Source of the DNA: UBA4421 sp002470275
Lineage (GTDB): Bacteria; Pseudomonadota; Gammaproteobacteria; Pseudomonadales; Azotimanducaceae
Length of the DNA: 64,000 nucleotides
Assembly (NCBI GenBank): GCA_913052345.1
Contig: CAJXDR010000007.1
Coordinates: 1 to 64,000 of the forward strand
Reading direction: 5' to 3'
A program made the position numbers and the translations under genes. The notes under the pieces were generated by a model. The model ran no database searches and was not told the DNA's origin. It was given only the letters and a program-made list of their open reading frames with translations. Of this stretch, positions 1 through 8,546 are shown piece after piece; position 1 is the first letter of the stretch; each line of letters starts with the position of its first letter.

Positions 1-99
1 TCCAACATGTGCCTCTCCAAAGCGATGAATGAAGGGCATTTAAACCCGGGAGAGTGATTTACGCCACATTATTGGGCGCAGAGGCAGCACAGCGAAGGC

Positions 100-1122
100 C
101 TATTTTAGTGCATTTATCCCCATAATAATTTCTTGCACAATTTTAGGGCCTTTATAAATAAAGGATGTGTAGATTTGTAACGCACTTGCGCCAGAACTGA
201 GCATTGCTCGTGCATCGTCTGCAGATGAGATTCCGCCAACACCGACGATAAAGCAGGAATCAGGCAGCAAGCGACGAAATGCAGCAACAACCTCCCGACT
301 CCGGTTGGTCAGGGGCCTACCGCTAAGGCCACCCGCTTCGTGACCGTGCTGATGAGCGAGTACCGCATCCCGAGCCAACGTCGTATTGGTCGCGATCAGA
401 CCCTCTAGCCCGATGCTGCTCACCTGTTCCGCGATCTGAGTGATTTCGTCATCGGCTAAATCCGGAGCCACCTTCAGCAACAACGGAACGGGGGCCTGAT
501 CCGACGCTAAAGCCAGCTGTGCCTCCTTGACCTGATGCAGGAGATTGCGCAGCCCCTCTCCATGCTGCAGCTTGCGCAGCCCCGGCGTGTTGGGGGAAGA
601 AAGGTTGAGCGTGAAGTAATCCGCTAGATGCACCAGACCGCGCATGCAGGACACGTAGTCATCCACCGCATGCTCGAGGGGCGTGTCTTTGTTTTTACCT
701 AAATTAACCCCGATTAACGTACCGTGCAGCCGGCCCCGCTCCCTCACACCAGCGAGTCGACGCGCCATCGCGTCCAAGCCGTGGTTATTGAAACCCATGC
801 GGTTAATGAGGGCCCCATGCTGGGGCAGGCGAAATAGCCTGGGTTTCGGGTTGCCCGGCTGGGCCCTTGGGGTAACGGTTCCAACCTCAAGGAAGCCAAA
901 GCCGCAGCGGGCCAGCCCTTCTACAGCCTCCGCATCCTTATCTAACCCTGCGGCCAAACCCAGGGGATTCAGCAATGCCTTACCGCCCAGGAAGGTTGCC
1001 TTACCAAGCAGCGGCCTGACCAAGCCAGGGACCTTGCCCCTAAGCTTCAGCCCGGTCATCGCTACGCTATGTGCAGCCTCAGGAGGCAGCGAGAGCAAGA
1101 CTTTCTGCAGCAATCGCATCAC
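100..1122 (-). CDS. pyrD: Dihydroorotate dehydrogenase (quinone), class 2
   Basis: This enzyme oxidises dihydroorotate to orotate in pyrimidine synthesis and passes the electrons to membrane quinone. The 340-residue length matches class 2 enzymes. The short N-terminal helical region (about 1-35) that docks on the membrane is present, followed by the FMN-binding barrel. Visible signatures are LAAGLDKD (57-63), GTVTPRAQPGNPKPR (81-95), and LSSPNTPGLR (174-183), which carries the catalytic serine of class 2 enzymes. IVGVGGIS near the C-terminus is the phosphate-binding loop. The start is ATG at 1122 or the next codon, also ATG. It stands alone; its nearest neighbour is a same-strand RCC1-like gene more than 400 bp upstream. 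Confidence 0.97.
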   Translation of the reverse strand: MMRLLQKVLLSLPPEAAHSVAMTGLKLRGKVPGLVRPLLGKATFLGGKALLNPLGLAAGLDKDAEAVEGLARCGFGFLEVGTVTPRAQPGNPKPRLFRLPQHGALINRMGFNNHGLDAMARRLAGVRERGRLHGTLIGVNLGKNKDTPLEHAVDDYVSCMRGLVHLADYFTLNLSSPNTPGLRKLQHGEGLRNLLHQVKEAQLALASDQAPVPLLLKVAPDLADDEITQIAEQVSSIGLEGLIATNTTLARDAVLAHQHGHEAGGLSGRPLTNRSREVVAAFRRLLPDSCFIVGVGGISSADDARAMLSSGASALQIYTSFIYKGPKIVQEIIMGINALK

Positions 1123-1546
1123 CTATGTCTAAACTGGATTGGATGTTGTATGAAGAGACCGCTAGAACGTGTCTGGCGGGCGCGCCCAGCGCGTCTGTCC
1201 ACGTTGCGAAAACTATAATACTGACTGCCGATAGATGGAAGACAGCCACAGGTCATCGGCACCCCAGAGTGATGCGGCTTTGGTATGACAGGCTGCGCGC
1301 GAGAGCGGCTTTACCCTCAAGCCGGCCCCCACTTTAGAAACCCTCGTCTTGCATACCCAGGTTCAAGGCAACCTAGCTTCTGAGGGGCTGATTTTCCTAC
1401 CGATCTTAGCCAGCCTGACTCTCGAAAACAGAAAAAAGTAAGAAGCGCCAACAAAGGGGCACCCCTTGTCATTAAGGTGAGGTACCCAAGGGCAAGCCCG
1501 CGCTGCGCCGACCTGCCAACGCTCAGGCAAAATACGACACCAAGGC
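1123..1546. other. 424-bp intergenic region between the RCC1-like gene and pyrD
   Basis: I see no convincing gene here. Short open stretches exist on the plus strand, one running antisense into pyrD, but none resembles a known protein. A bulged hairpin (ACAA/TTGT plus GGGG/CCCC, 1451-1469) lies just past the end of the RCC1-like gene. On the minus strand a T-rich stretch follows it only after about 12 bases, so it is at best a weak terminator. The pyrD promoter should lie at the left end, but I could not identify -35/-10 boxes with confidence. Confidence 0.5.
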
Positions 1547-3028
1547 CTAGAGTTGCTTAACCTCTCCTAAGTCATCAGGCAAATCTCTCACGTTGTCGTT
1601 ATCGTCCGACCAACACTGCACGGTATTGTCTGTTTTCAGCGCACAGCTGTCAGCATTATGGCTGTGTAATACAATCTGTTTGACCTCACCTAAGTCAGCT
1701 GGAACTTCCCTAACGAGACCCCAGCATTGAACCGTATTATCCATTTTTATCGCGCAACTACGATCTGTCCCTAATGCAATCTGTTTGACTTTGCCGAGAC
1801 GCCCGGGCGCTGAACTTTGCCCCTGCCCACTTCGACCCCAACAGTTGACCGTATCATCGCTCCGAATAACGCAGCTGTGACCGAAGCCTAAGGCAATTTG
1901 TTTGACCCCGCCACGCCCCCGCTCGGGCAGGTTGATTTGTCCCCAATTATTTGCACCCCAGCACCGTCGAACCGAGTCATCAGCATTTAACGCACAAACA
2001 TGGCTCGCACCCGTGGCAATTTGTTTGACCGTGCCAGGGTCTGCGGGCACATCGGTTTGTCCATCAAAATTGGCGCCCCAACACCGAATTGTGTTATCGG
2101 CTTGCAATGCGCAGTTGAAGGAACCGCCTGACGCTATTTGTGTTACCGCGCCTAAATCTGCCGGCACGTCGGTTTCTCCAACACCATTACTACCCCAGCA
2201 CCGCACCTCATCATCTGCTTGTAACACACAGGTATGAGTGAAACCCAGCGCGAGTTGTTTCACCGGCCCCAGGTCTGCCGGGACGTCAGTCGGTTCAAGA
2301 TTATTAGCGCCCCAACACCGAACCGTGTTGTCGGCTTGCAATGCACACATCTGCCCTGCACCCCCAAGAGAGCTAGCGGAACCCAATTGACAGACTTCAT
2401 CGCACCCATCTGGCGGTGGCGGCGAACAATAGTCTGGATTGACCTCAGCGGTAACCGCCGTAACGCCGACCCTAAAACTCAGCAAGGACCTTATGGCAAC
2501 CCGAAAGTCCTGTGGCGCATGCCAACCTGCACCCACGATGATGAATTCAGTCGTGTAAAACCCCGCGGGCAGGTATAGGTTGTCGTCCCGATTAAGGCTA
2601 ACCCTCACCTGACCGTGCCCACGCTGAATGCCGTCATTCATTTTTAGCCATCGGCCTCCAAATTTCTTTTGGATTCTTAGAATCGCATCATGACGCACTC
2701 CAAATTCGTCAGTAACAATAGCCGTGACGCTGGCATGTCCGCTTTTGCCGCTCCAGAGATTACGGTTAGGAGTGCGCACCTCTGAATGAGTAATATTGGT
2801 TTGAATTGGGACGTAGAAATAAACGCTAGAATTACCTGAGGGCGTACGACGGGAATAATTACTCGAAGTTTGGTTTAGGTTGATCGAATCGATGGACAGG
2901 ATACCGCCATGCGCTTCCTGGTAGGGATATACCTCGTTATGCAGTAGCTCCTGCATGCTTTGCTCCGCTTGGGCAAAGTAAACCGGGAGCGTTGCTAACA
3001 ACGCAAGTAACGCTAGACTCTTTCTCAT
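1547..3028 (-). CDS. Exported RCC1-like seven-repeat propeller protein
   Basis: This is a secreted or periplasmic protein of unknown function. The start at 3028 is preferred because GAGGGTGGGG precedes it and the product opens with a clear signal peptide (MRKSLALLALLATLPVYFAQA, cleaved near residue 21). Residues about 22-215 form a domain I do not recognise. The rest is seven tandem units of about 36-40 residues built on the pattern CAL-x-ADNTVRCWG ... PADLG-x-VKQIA. This is the RCC1/alpha-tubulin-suppressor type repeat, and seven units would close a beta-propeller. The protein ends exactly after the seventh VKQL. Each unit has a conserved Cys pair. Unit 4 has an extra Arg before its second Cys. 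By eye the gene is richer in A+T than its neighbours. Confidence 0.8.
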   Translation of the reverse strand: MRKSLALLALLATLPVYFAQAEQSMQELLHNEVYPYQEAHGGILSIDSINLNQTSSNYSRRTPSGNSSVYFYVPIQTNITHSEVRTPNRNLWSGKSGHASVTAIVTDEFGVRHDAILRIQKKFGGRWLKMNDGIQRGHGQVRVSLNRDDNLYLPAGFYTTEFIIVGAGWHAPQDFRVAIRSLLSFRVGVTAVTAEVNPDYCSPPPPDGCDEVCQLGSASSLGGAGQMCALQADNTVRCWGANNLEPTDVPADLGPVKQLALGFTHTCVLQADDEVRCWGSNGVGETDVPADLGAVTQIASGGSFNCALQADNTIRCWGANFDGQTDVPADPGTVKQIATGASHVCALNADDSVRRCWGANNWGQINLPERGRGGVKQIALGFGHSCVIRSDDTVNCWGRSGQGQSSAPGRLGKVKQIALGTDRSCAIKMDNTVQCWGLVREVPADLGEVKQIVLHSHNADSCALKTDNTVQCWSDDNDNVRDLPDDLGEVKQL

Positions 3029-3297
3029 AACCCCACCCTCGTATTTTCGCCACACTTTCTGAGTCTGGGCTTATCCCCCGCGACTTGCAGAGCCTTCTAC
3101 GATTTTTGAGAACTGTCTGCGCTTGGAATACGCTTGGAGGCGGCATTTGAGTGACAGGTGGCGATACCAGGTCGGTGTATCTCGCGGACATTGGATCAAA
3201 GGCTAAACCCGGCAGTCGGCACACAGTTGCGGTTATGAGTGCTGGACCTCATCGAAGCTGCCGCTACAATGCAGCGGAAAGACACACTGCAGTTATC

Positions 3298-4272
3298 ATG
3301 AACTTTAAATCAAGTCCTACACCCTCAGAAGCCATTCAGGCGGCCCGGTCAGCTCTCCAGGAGCAGGTCATTGGCCAACCCATCCTCGTTGAAAGGATGC
3401 TTATGGCCCTGATCTGTGGCGGACACCTTCTTGTGGAAGGCGCGCCTGGCCTCGCCAAGACGCGGGCTATCAAGGCACTCGCCAATGTGATTGAGGGCGA
3501 TTTTCATCGCATCCAGTTTACCCCCGACCTACTGCCCAGTGACGTTACCGGCACAGAAATCTTCAGGCAGGAAGACGCCACGTTCACCTTTCAACGGGGG
3601 CCCATCTTTCACAACCTTATTCTGGCGGATGAGATCAATCGGGCGCCGGCTAAAGTCCAGTCGGCGTTGCTCGAAGCCATGGCGGAAAAACAGGTCAGCT
3701 TTGGACGCCAAACTTTTGCCCTACCGGACCTATTTATGGTGATGGCAACCCAGAACCCAATCGAGCAGGAGGGTACCTACCCCTTACCCGAGGCACAGCT
3801 AGACCGATTCCTACTGCAGGTCTGCGTGGAGTACCCGGATCGAGAAGCCGAGGCCTTGATACTCGACTTGGTCCGTGCAGAATCTCTCGGCACCAACACC
3901 CCGGCGTTAGCCACCCCCTTGGTCTCTGAACAGCAAGTTCAGGCGGGCAGGCGCGAGATGCTTGATCTGTACATGGCCGAGCCGGTACAGCGCTATTTGA
4001 TTGAGATCATTATGGCCACGCGCAACCCGCCAGCCGATCTTGCGCCCTACCTGGAGTACGGGGCGAGCCCCCGGGGCAGCATATCGCTGGACCTTTGTGC
4101 ACGAGCCAACGCCTGGCTGCAGGAGCGAGATTTCGTGACCCCTGAGGACATTCAGCGCATGGCGCCCGATGTGCTGCGACACAGGCTCATTCGCAGCTTC
4201 GAGGCAGACGCTCAGGGCATCTCAAGTGATGAACTGATTGACCGTCTTCTGGCCCTTGTTCCTGTTCCCTGA
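3298..4272 (+). CDS. MoxR-family AAA+ ATPase
   Basis: This is an AAA+ chaperone-like ATPase that usually works with von Willebrand factor A (VWA) proteins encoded beside it. Walker A is GAPGLAKT (48-55), with Ala replacing the usual third Gly. Walker B is LILADE (107-112), followed by INRAP and the sensor ATQNPIEQEGTYPLPEAQLDRF, all MoxR hallmarks. The frame is open further upstream, but the ATG at 3298 gives the usual length of about 324 residues. It is the first gene of a six-gene cluster, with 11 bp before the DUF58 gene. The family is clear; the client here is unknown. Confidence 0.93.
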   Translation: MNFKSSPTPSEAIQAARSALQEQVIGQPILVERMLMALICGGHLLVEGAPGLAKTRAIKALANVIEGDFHRIQFTPDLLPSDVTGTEIFRQEDATFTFQRGPIFHNLILADEINRAPAKVQSALLEAMAEKQVSFGRQTFALPDLFMVMATQNPIEQEGTYPLPEAQLDRFLLQVCVEYPDREAEALILDLVRAESLGTNTPALATPLVSEQQVQAGRREMLDLYMAEPVQRYLIEIIMATRNPPADLAPYLEYGASPRGSISLDLCARANAWLQERDFVTPEDIQRMAPDVLRHRLIRSFEADAQGISSDELIDRLLALVPVP

Positions 4273-4283
4273 AGGCAGCTCAG

Positions 4284-5222
4284 GTGACTAATCGCAATAC
4301 GTCCTCGGCGCGCCCGGTCAGCGACATCATCACCGGACCCTACCTCTCCTTAGAGGCCTTGCTCAGACTGCGTCACAGACCCTTTCGCCAGGGAGCCAGC
4401 GGGCGCTTTCAAATTAGCGGCAGCCGAGCCGGACAGCGCCTCTCCAGCAGCAAGGGTCGCGGCATTGACTTTGCCGAGGTGCGGCAGTACCAACCCGGCG
4501 ATGATGTCAGGACCATTGACTGGCGGGTTACCGCGCGAAAAAATACGCCGCATACCAAACTGTTTAGGGAAGAGCGAGAACATCCTGCGCTCATCCTTGT
4601 CGACCAGAATCAGCATATGTTTTTTGGTTCGATACAGCGTCTCAAGTCTGTGGCTGCTGGCGAGCTTGCTGCTCGGATCGCCTGGCAGGTCACTGCCGTT
4701 GGTGATCGCGTCGGGGGAATGGTTGTCAGTAACGGCCGTGAGCAGCTATTCAAACCTGTACAGACCCAGAAGGCTGTTGCTCGATTCTTAGCCGCCATCG
4801 CTACAGCAAATCAAAATCTCAATCGACTGCCGCCGCAGCGCGGCCCAGCATCCTCCGCCAGCGCCCTGAGTAAGTTTAGACAGCTAGCGGGCGCGCGCTA
4901 TCGGATTTTTGTCATCAGCGACTTTAGTGGGCCGATCTCCGCCTGGCAGGATCAGTTGCTGCCCCTTGCTCAGGACCATCTGGTCAGACTGCTGCACATC
5001 GTGGACCCACTGGATGCAGAACTGCCTCCCGCCAACCAATACGCGATCAGCAGCGCTGGACGCCGGCATCAATTCAATTCTGGCGATGACTCGCTAAGGC
5101 GTCGCTATCGCGGGGTTTTTGAGGAGCGGGTCCAAGCGCTGAAATCCCTCGAAGGCCGACTCACCTATACGTCCCTAAGCACAGCAGATCCGCATTGGGA
5201 CCACCACGCCTGGACCTCATGA
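4284..5222 (+). CDS. DUF58 domain protein
   Basis: The 312-residue protein has the DUF58 signature GRGIDFAEVRQYQPGDDVRTIDW followed by a VWA-like fold (ALILVDQNQHMFFGS). DUF58 proteins are almost always encoded next to MoxR ATPases and BatA/BatB proteins, as here. The start is GTG at 4284, 11 bp after moxR. The stop overlaps the next ATG in an ATGA (5219-5222), which indicates translational coupling. The biochemical role is unknown. In Bacteroides and Leptospira the corresponding cluster is linked to aerotolerance or stress, but that is only family knowledge. Confidence 0.9.
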   Translation: MTNRNTSSARPVSDIITGPYLSLEALLRLRHRPFRQGASGRFQISGSRAGQRLSSSKGRGIDFAEVRQYQPGDDVRTIDWRVTARKNTPHTKLFREEREHPALILVDQNQHMFFGSIQRLKSVAAGELAARIAWQVTAVGDRVGGMVVSNGREQLFKPVQTQKAVARFLAAIATANQNLNRLPPQRGPASSASALSKFRQLAGARYRIFVISDFSGPISAWQDQLLPLAQDHLVRLLHIVDPLDAELPPANQYAISSAGRRHQFNSGDDSLRRRYRGVFEERVQALKSLEGRLTYTSLSTADPHWDHHAWTS

Positions 5223-5764
5223 ATACCGATCCTCTCGCGGCGCTGCGCGATATTTACCTACCCAGCGAACCGTCCTGGTGGCCACCCGCGCCCGGATGGT
5301 GGGTGCTCGCGATCGGACTCCTGCTAGCGAGCCTTTACCTGACGTACTGTCTCTATGGTGCCTGGCGTCAGCGGGCGCCCATTCGAGAAGCCTTAAGGCT
5401 CCTGCAGGCCAGCTACGATGAACTCCAGCAAGGCCACATCCAAGCCCTGCAATACCTCAACCAAAGCAATGAAATCCTCAAGCGCGTGCTGGTGAAATGC
5501 CTAGGCATAGAGGACCTTGGACCCGAGGCGGATGAAGTTTGGCTTAGAGCGCTGGATCACTTCAGTAAACGGGATTTCTTTACCCAAGGTGCAGGTCGGA
5601 TGCTGGGCAACAGGCGTTTTGCACCAGTACCTGAACCCACCCCAACAGACCTGGCGGACCTGTACGCGACCCTAAAGCGCTTAATCAGCGCCCTTCACCC
5701 CAAGCGGAGCCCGGCACAATACCTAGCGTATCGGCTGAAAACAGAGGCGATTGGTCATGATTGA
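5219..5764 (+). CDS. DUF4381 membrane protein
   Basis: The product is about 181 residues. It opens with MNTDPLAALRDIYLPSEPSWWPPAPGWW, typical of DUF4381, followed by one membrane helix (about 28-50) and a cytoplasmic C-terminal part. The ATG at 5219 sits in the stop of the DUF58 gene and is preferred over an ATG eight codons upstream. The family is found between DUF58 and batA genes in proteobacteria and probably belongs to the same membrane complex. No catalytic residues are recognised. Confidence 0.87.
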   Translation: MNTDPLAALRDIYLPSEPSWWPPAPGWWVLAIGLLLASLYLTYCLYGAWRQRAPIREALRLLQASYDELQQGHIQALQYLNQSNEILKRVLVKCLGIEDLGPEADEVWLRALDHFSKRDFFTQGAGRMLGNRRFAPVPEPTPTDLADLYATLKRLISALHPKRSPAQYLAYRLKTEAIGHD

Positions 5765-6779
5765 CTGGGTGTGGCCTCTCTCCTTCCTGGCTCTCCCACT
5801 TCCGCTGGTTGTGAGATTGCTGAGCAAGCGTCAGGCTCGGCCCGTTGCGGCGCTGAGCGTCCCTAATCTAGTGGACTTCCAGGAAGTCATTGAACATCGG
5901 CAAACGGACAGCCGAAACCAGTGGGTGCGACTGACTGCTCTGTTCATCATCTGGTTGCTTTTGATCACCGCCATCGCACGGCCTCAATGGATTGGCGACC
6001 CGGTCAGCCTGCCGACCACGGGACGAGACCTCATGCTCGCCGTGGACATCTCGGGCAGCATGGCCACTGAGGATATGGTTGTTCAGGGCGACCTCATCGA
6101 CAGGTTGAGCGTGGTCAAAGCGGTTATCGCCGAGTTCATAGCAGCCCGAGGCGGCGACCGGGTTGGACTCATTTTATTCGGCACCAACGCCTATCTTCAG
6201 GCACCTCTTACCTTTGACCTGAAAAGCCTAGAAAGCCTTCTAATGGAGGCACCAGTGGGCATCGCCGGGGGAAAGACGGCGATCGGCGATGCCATCGGTC
6301 TAGCGGTCAAGCGCCTAAGAGAACGCCCTCAGGAAGAAAAAGTGCTCATCCTCCTGACCGACGGCGCCAACAATGTGGGCGAAGTTGAACCCGAAAAAGC
6401 AGCAGAGCTGGCGGCTAGAGACGGCATTCGTATTTACACCGTGGGTGTGGGTGCTGAAGAAATGCGAGTTCCAGGCCTGCTCGGGCGCCTAACCGGAAGA
6501 GTATCCAATCCCTCAGCAGACCTCGACGAGCAGACCCTAGAAAAAATTGCGGGGGCCACCGGCGGACGATATTTTCGCGCCAAAGATCCGCAAACCCTGC
6601 TCGCCATCTATGATTTGATCGACGAGCTTGAACCCGTAGACCAGGAAGCGGAAATTTTTCGACCCACCCAGGCGCTGTACTACTGGCCACTTGCCATTAG
6701 CCTGATCTTGTTCTGCCTGCTGCTGTTATTCGATTTGATTCGCGCTCGGCACGCTCAGGAGGTCGACCATGCTTCCTGA
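5757..6779 (+). CDS. batA: BatA-like VWA membrane protein
   Basis: A 340-residue inner-membrane protein. It has a membrane helix near the N-terminus, a second at about 58-76, a VWA domain (about 90-285) with an intact metal-binding MIDAS motif DISGS (97-101), and a C-terminal helix (YYWPLAISLILFCLLLLF). The ATG at 5757 lies inside the end of the DUF4381 gene, and the stop overlaps the next start by 11 bases. The VWA domain should be periplasmic and metal dependent. The Bat name follows the Bacteroides aerotolerance operon; a role in stress tolerance here is inferred from synteny only. Confidence 0.9.
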   Translation: MIDWVWPLSFLALPLPLVVRLLSKRQARPVAALSVPNLVDFQEVIEHRQTDSRNQWVRLTALFIIWLLLITAIARPQWIGDPVSLPTTGRDLMLAVDISGSMATEDMVVQGDLIDRLSVVKAVIAEFIAARGGDRVGLILFGTNAYLQAPLTFDLKSLESLLMEAPVGIAGGKTAIGDAIGLAVKRLRERPQEEKVLILLTDGANNVGEVEPEKAAELAARDGIRIYTVGVGAEEMRVPGLLGRLTGRVSNPSADLDEQTLEKIAGATGGRYFRAKDPQTLLAIYDLIDELEPVDQEAEIFRPTQALYYWPLAISLILFCLLLLFDLIRARHAQEVDHAS

Positions 6780-8523
6780 GCTGTTTCACTTTCTACGGCC
6801 TGCGGCGCTCCTGGGCCTTATCCCTCTAGCGATAATCATCTACTTTTGGATTCGCCATGTTGGCGCATCTAATACCTGGCGAGCAGCGGTGAGCGAGGAC
6901 TTGCTGGCGGTCCTGATGGATCCCAAGGAGCACGGTCGCAGTCGCGGCATGGGCTATCTGTTATCGGCCCTCGCCTGCATTGGACTGATTGGCATTGCAG
7001 GTCCCACCTGGGAAAGGCTGCCGCAAAATGTTGAAAAAAATAACGAATCCCTGGTCATCGTACTGGACCTCTCCCTCTCCATGCTCGCGGAGGACGTCTC
7101 TCCTTCTCGAGTTGAGCGGGCGAAACAAAAAATTGTGGATATTCTGCGGCTGCGCCAAGAGGGCATGACTGCCTTGGTCGTCTTCGCGGGAGACGCGCAC
7201 AAGGTTGTGCCGCTAACTGAAGATACCAAGACTATTGAGAATTTATTGGTGGCCCTGACGCCCGCAATGATGCCCGTTTTCGGTAGCGATGCCGATCACG
7301 GAGTCGCCCTGGCCCGGGAGCTCTTGGCCAATGCGGGCATGCAGGAGGGACGAATTGTTCTGCTGACGGATGGTCTTGAGACTGCCAACATCTTTGCCAG
7401 ACATAGAAGCAAGGCCTTCCCCATCTCCATCATTGGCGTTGGCAAATCCGAGCGAACTCAGGTTCCCCTCTCCGCCCCAGGACCAGATCGTCAGTTCTTG
7501 ACCGATGACCAAGGGCGCATCATTAAAGTGGATTTTTCTCCCAACCTGCTGACGCAGGCAGCCCAACAGAGTTATGGCAACTATGCGCCCCTCTCCCTCA
7601 ACGATGCGGATATCGAAGTTGCCTTGGCGACGCGGCTCCCTACGGAGGATGTCACCATTGAGGTCGAGCGAGAATTCGATACCTGGATGGACCAAGGCTT
7701 CTGGCTGGCCCTGGTTATGGCGCCCATCCTCCTGATCTGCTTTCGCCGAGGCGCCCTGGTGGGCATGCTGCTCGTGCTATCGGTCCCCACCGGGTCCCCC
7801 CTTGCCGAGGACAGCACCCCTATGGCCGCGAACCAGAGCCTACCGCACCCCTTGGGCAACCTATGGCAGGGACTGTGGCAGCGACCAGACCAGCGAGGCT
7901 ACCAAGCCCTGCAGGCGGGAGAGCACGACAAAGCTCGGTCACTCTTTAAGGACGACGCTTGGCGCGCTGCCGCCCTCTATCGGGGCGGGGAATATGAGCA
8001 GGCGGCGCGCCTTTACAGTCAGAGCGGCGGGAAAGAGGGGCCGTATAACCTGGGCAATGCTCTGGCGAAACTCGGGGACTTCGACGCCGCAATTGAGGCC
8101 TATGATCAGGCCCTTGCCCAGCGCCCTGACCACGAAGATGCCGCTTTCAACAAGGCATTGGTTGAACAACTCAAACAACAGCAGGAGACCGAGCAATCTG
8201 AAGCGGACCAGGCGTCATCGGCTGAACAAGAACCCTCGTCCTCTCAGGAAGACGCCCAGGAGCAAAGTGCCCAAGAAGAAGAGGCCGAGCAGCCCGAGCC
8301 TAAGGCCTCCGAGCAGCAGGCAGAAGAGGCCGAAACTGAAGAACCCGGGGAGCAGTCCGACGCAGAGCAGCGACAGGAAGAAAAAGAGGCTGCGCTGGAA
8401 AAATGGCTGCGACGGGTACCCGATGATCCCGGCGGCTTGCTGCGCCGAAAATTTCAGCATGAAACCAAGAGAAGGCTGCGCCAGGGCGACTATAGCCGTC
8501 GTCAGGGAGATCAAATTTGGTAG
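6769..8523 (+). CDS. BatB/BatC fusion: VWA domain plus TPR and acidic tail
   Basis: A 584-residue protein. It has two N-terminal membrane helices (about 8-28 and 60-78), a VWA domain with MIDAS DLSLS (100-104), and a membrane pair near 310-345. A tetratricopeptide part follows (about 370-465; GPYNLGNALAKLGDFDAAIEAYDQALAQRPDHEDAAFNKAL). The tail (about 470-545) is highly acidic and rich in Gln, Glu and Ser. It ends in a basic segment with KWLRRVPDDPGGLLRRKF, typical of BatC. Elsewhere BatB (VWA) and BatC (TPR) are often separate genes; here one frame carries both. It overlaps its neighbours on both sides. Confidence 0.9.
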   Translation: MLPELFHFLRPAALLGLIPLAIIIYFWIRHVGASNTWRAAVSEDLLAVLMDPKEHGRSRGMGYLLSALACIGLIGIAGPTWERLPQNVEKNNESLVIVLDLSLSMLAEDVSPSRVERAKQKIVDILRLRQEGMTALVVFAGDAHKVVPLTEDTKTIENLLVALTPAMMPVFGSDADHGVALARELLANAGMQEGRIVLLTDGLETANIFARHRSKAFPISIIGVGKSERTQVPLSAPGPDRQFLTDDQGRIIKVDFSPNLLTQAAQQSYGNYAPLSLNDADIEVALATRLPTEDVTIEVEREFDTWMDQGFWLALVMAPILLICFRRGALVGMLLVLSVPTGSPLAEDSTPMAANQSLPHPLGNLWQGLWQRPDQRGYQALQAGEHDKARSLFKDDAWRAAALYRGGEYEQAARLYSQSGGKEGPYNLGNALAKLGDFDAAIEAYDQALAQRPDHEDAAFNKALVEQLKQQQETEQSEADQASSAEQEPSSSQEDAQEQSAQEEEAEQPEPKASEQQAEEAETEEPGEQSDAEQRQEEKEAALEKWLRRVPDDPGGLLRRKFQHETKRRLRQGDYSRRQGDQIW

Positions 8524-8546
8524 CCCAACGCCCTATTTTTGCCTCG

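Noticed and set aside
1071..1337. Plus-strand frame running over the pyrD start
   Set aside because: Overlaps pyrD antisense and resembles no protein.
1451..1469. Hairpin downstream of the RCC1-like gene as a terminator
   Set aside because: The stem is bulged and the T-rich stretch is about 12 bases away on the minus strand, so it does not meet the usual terminator pattern.
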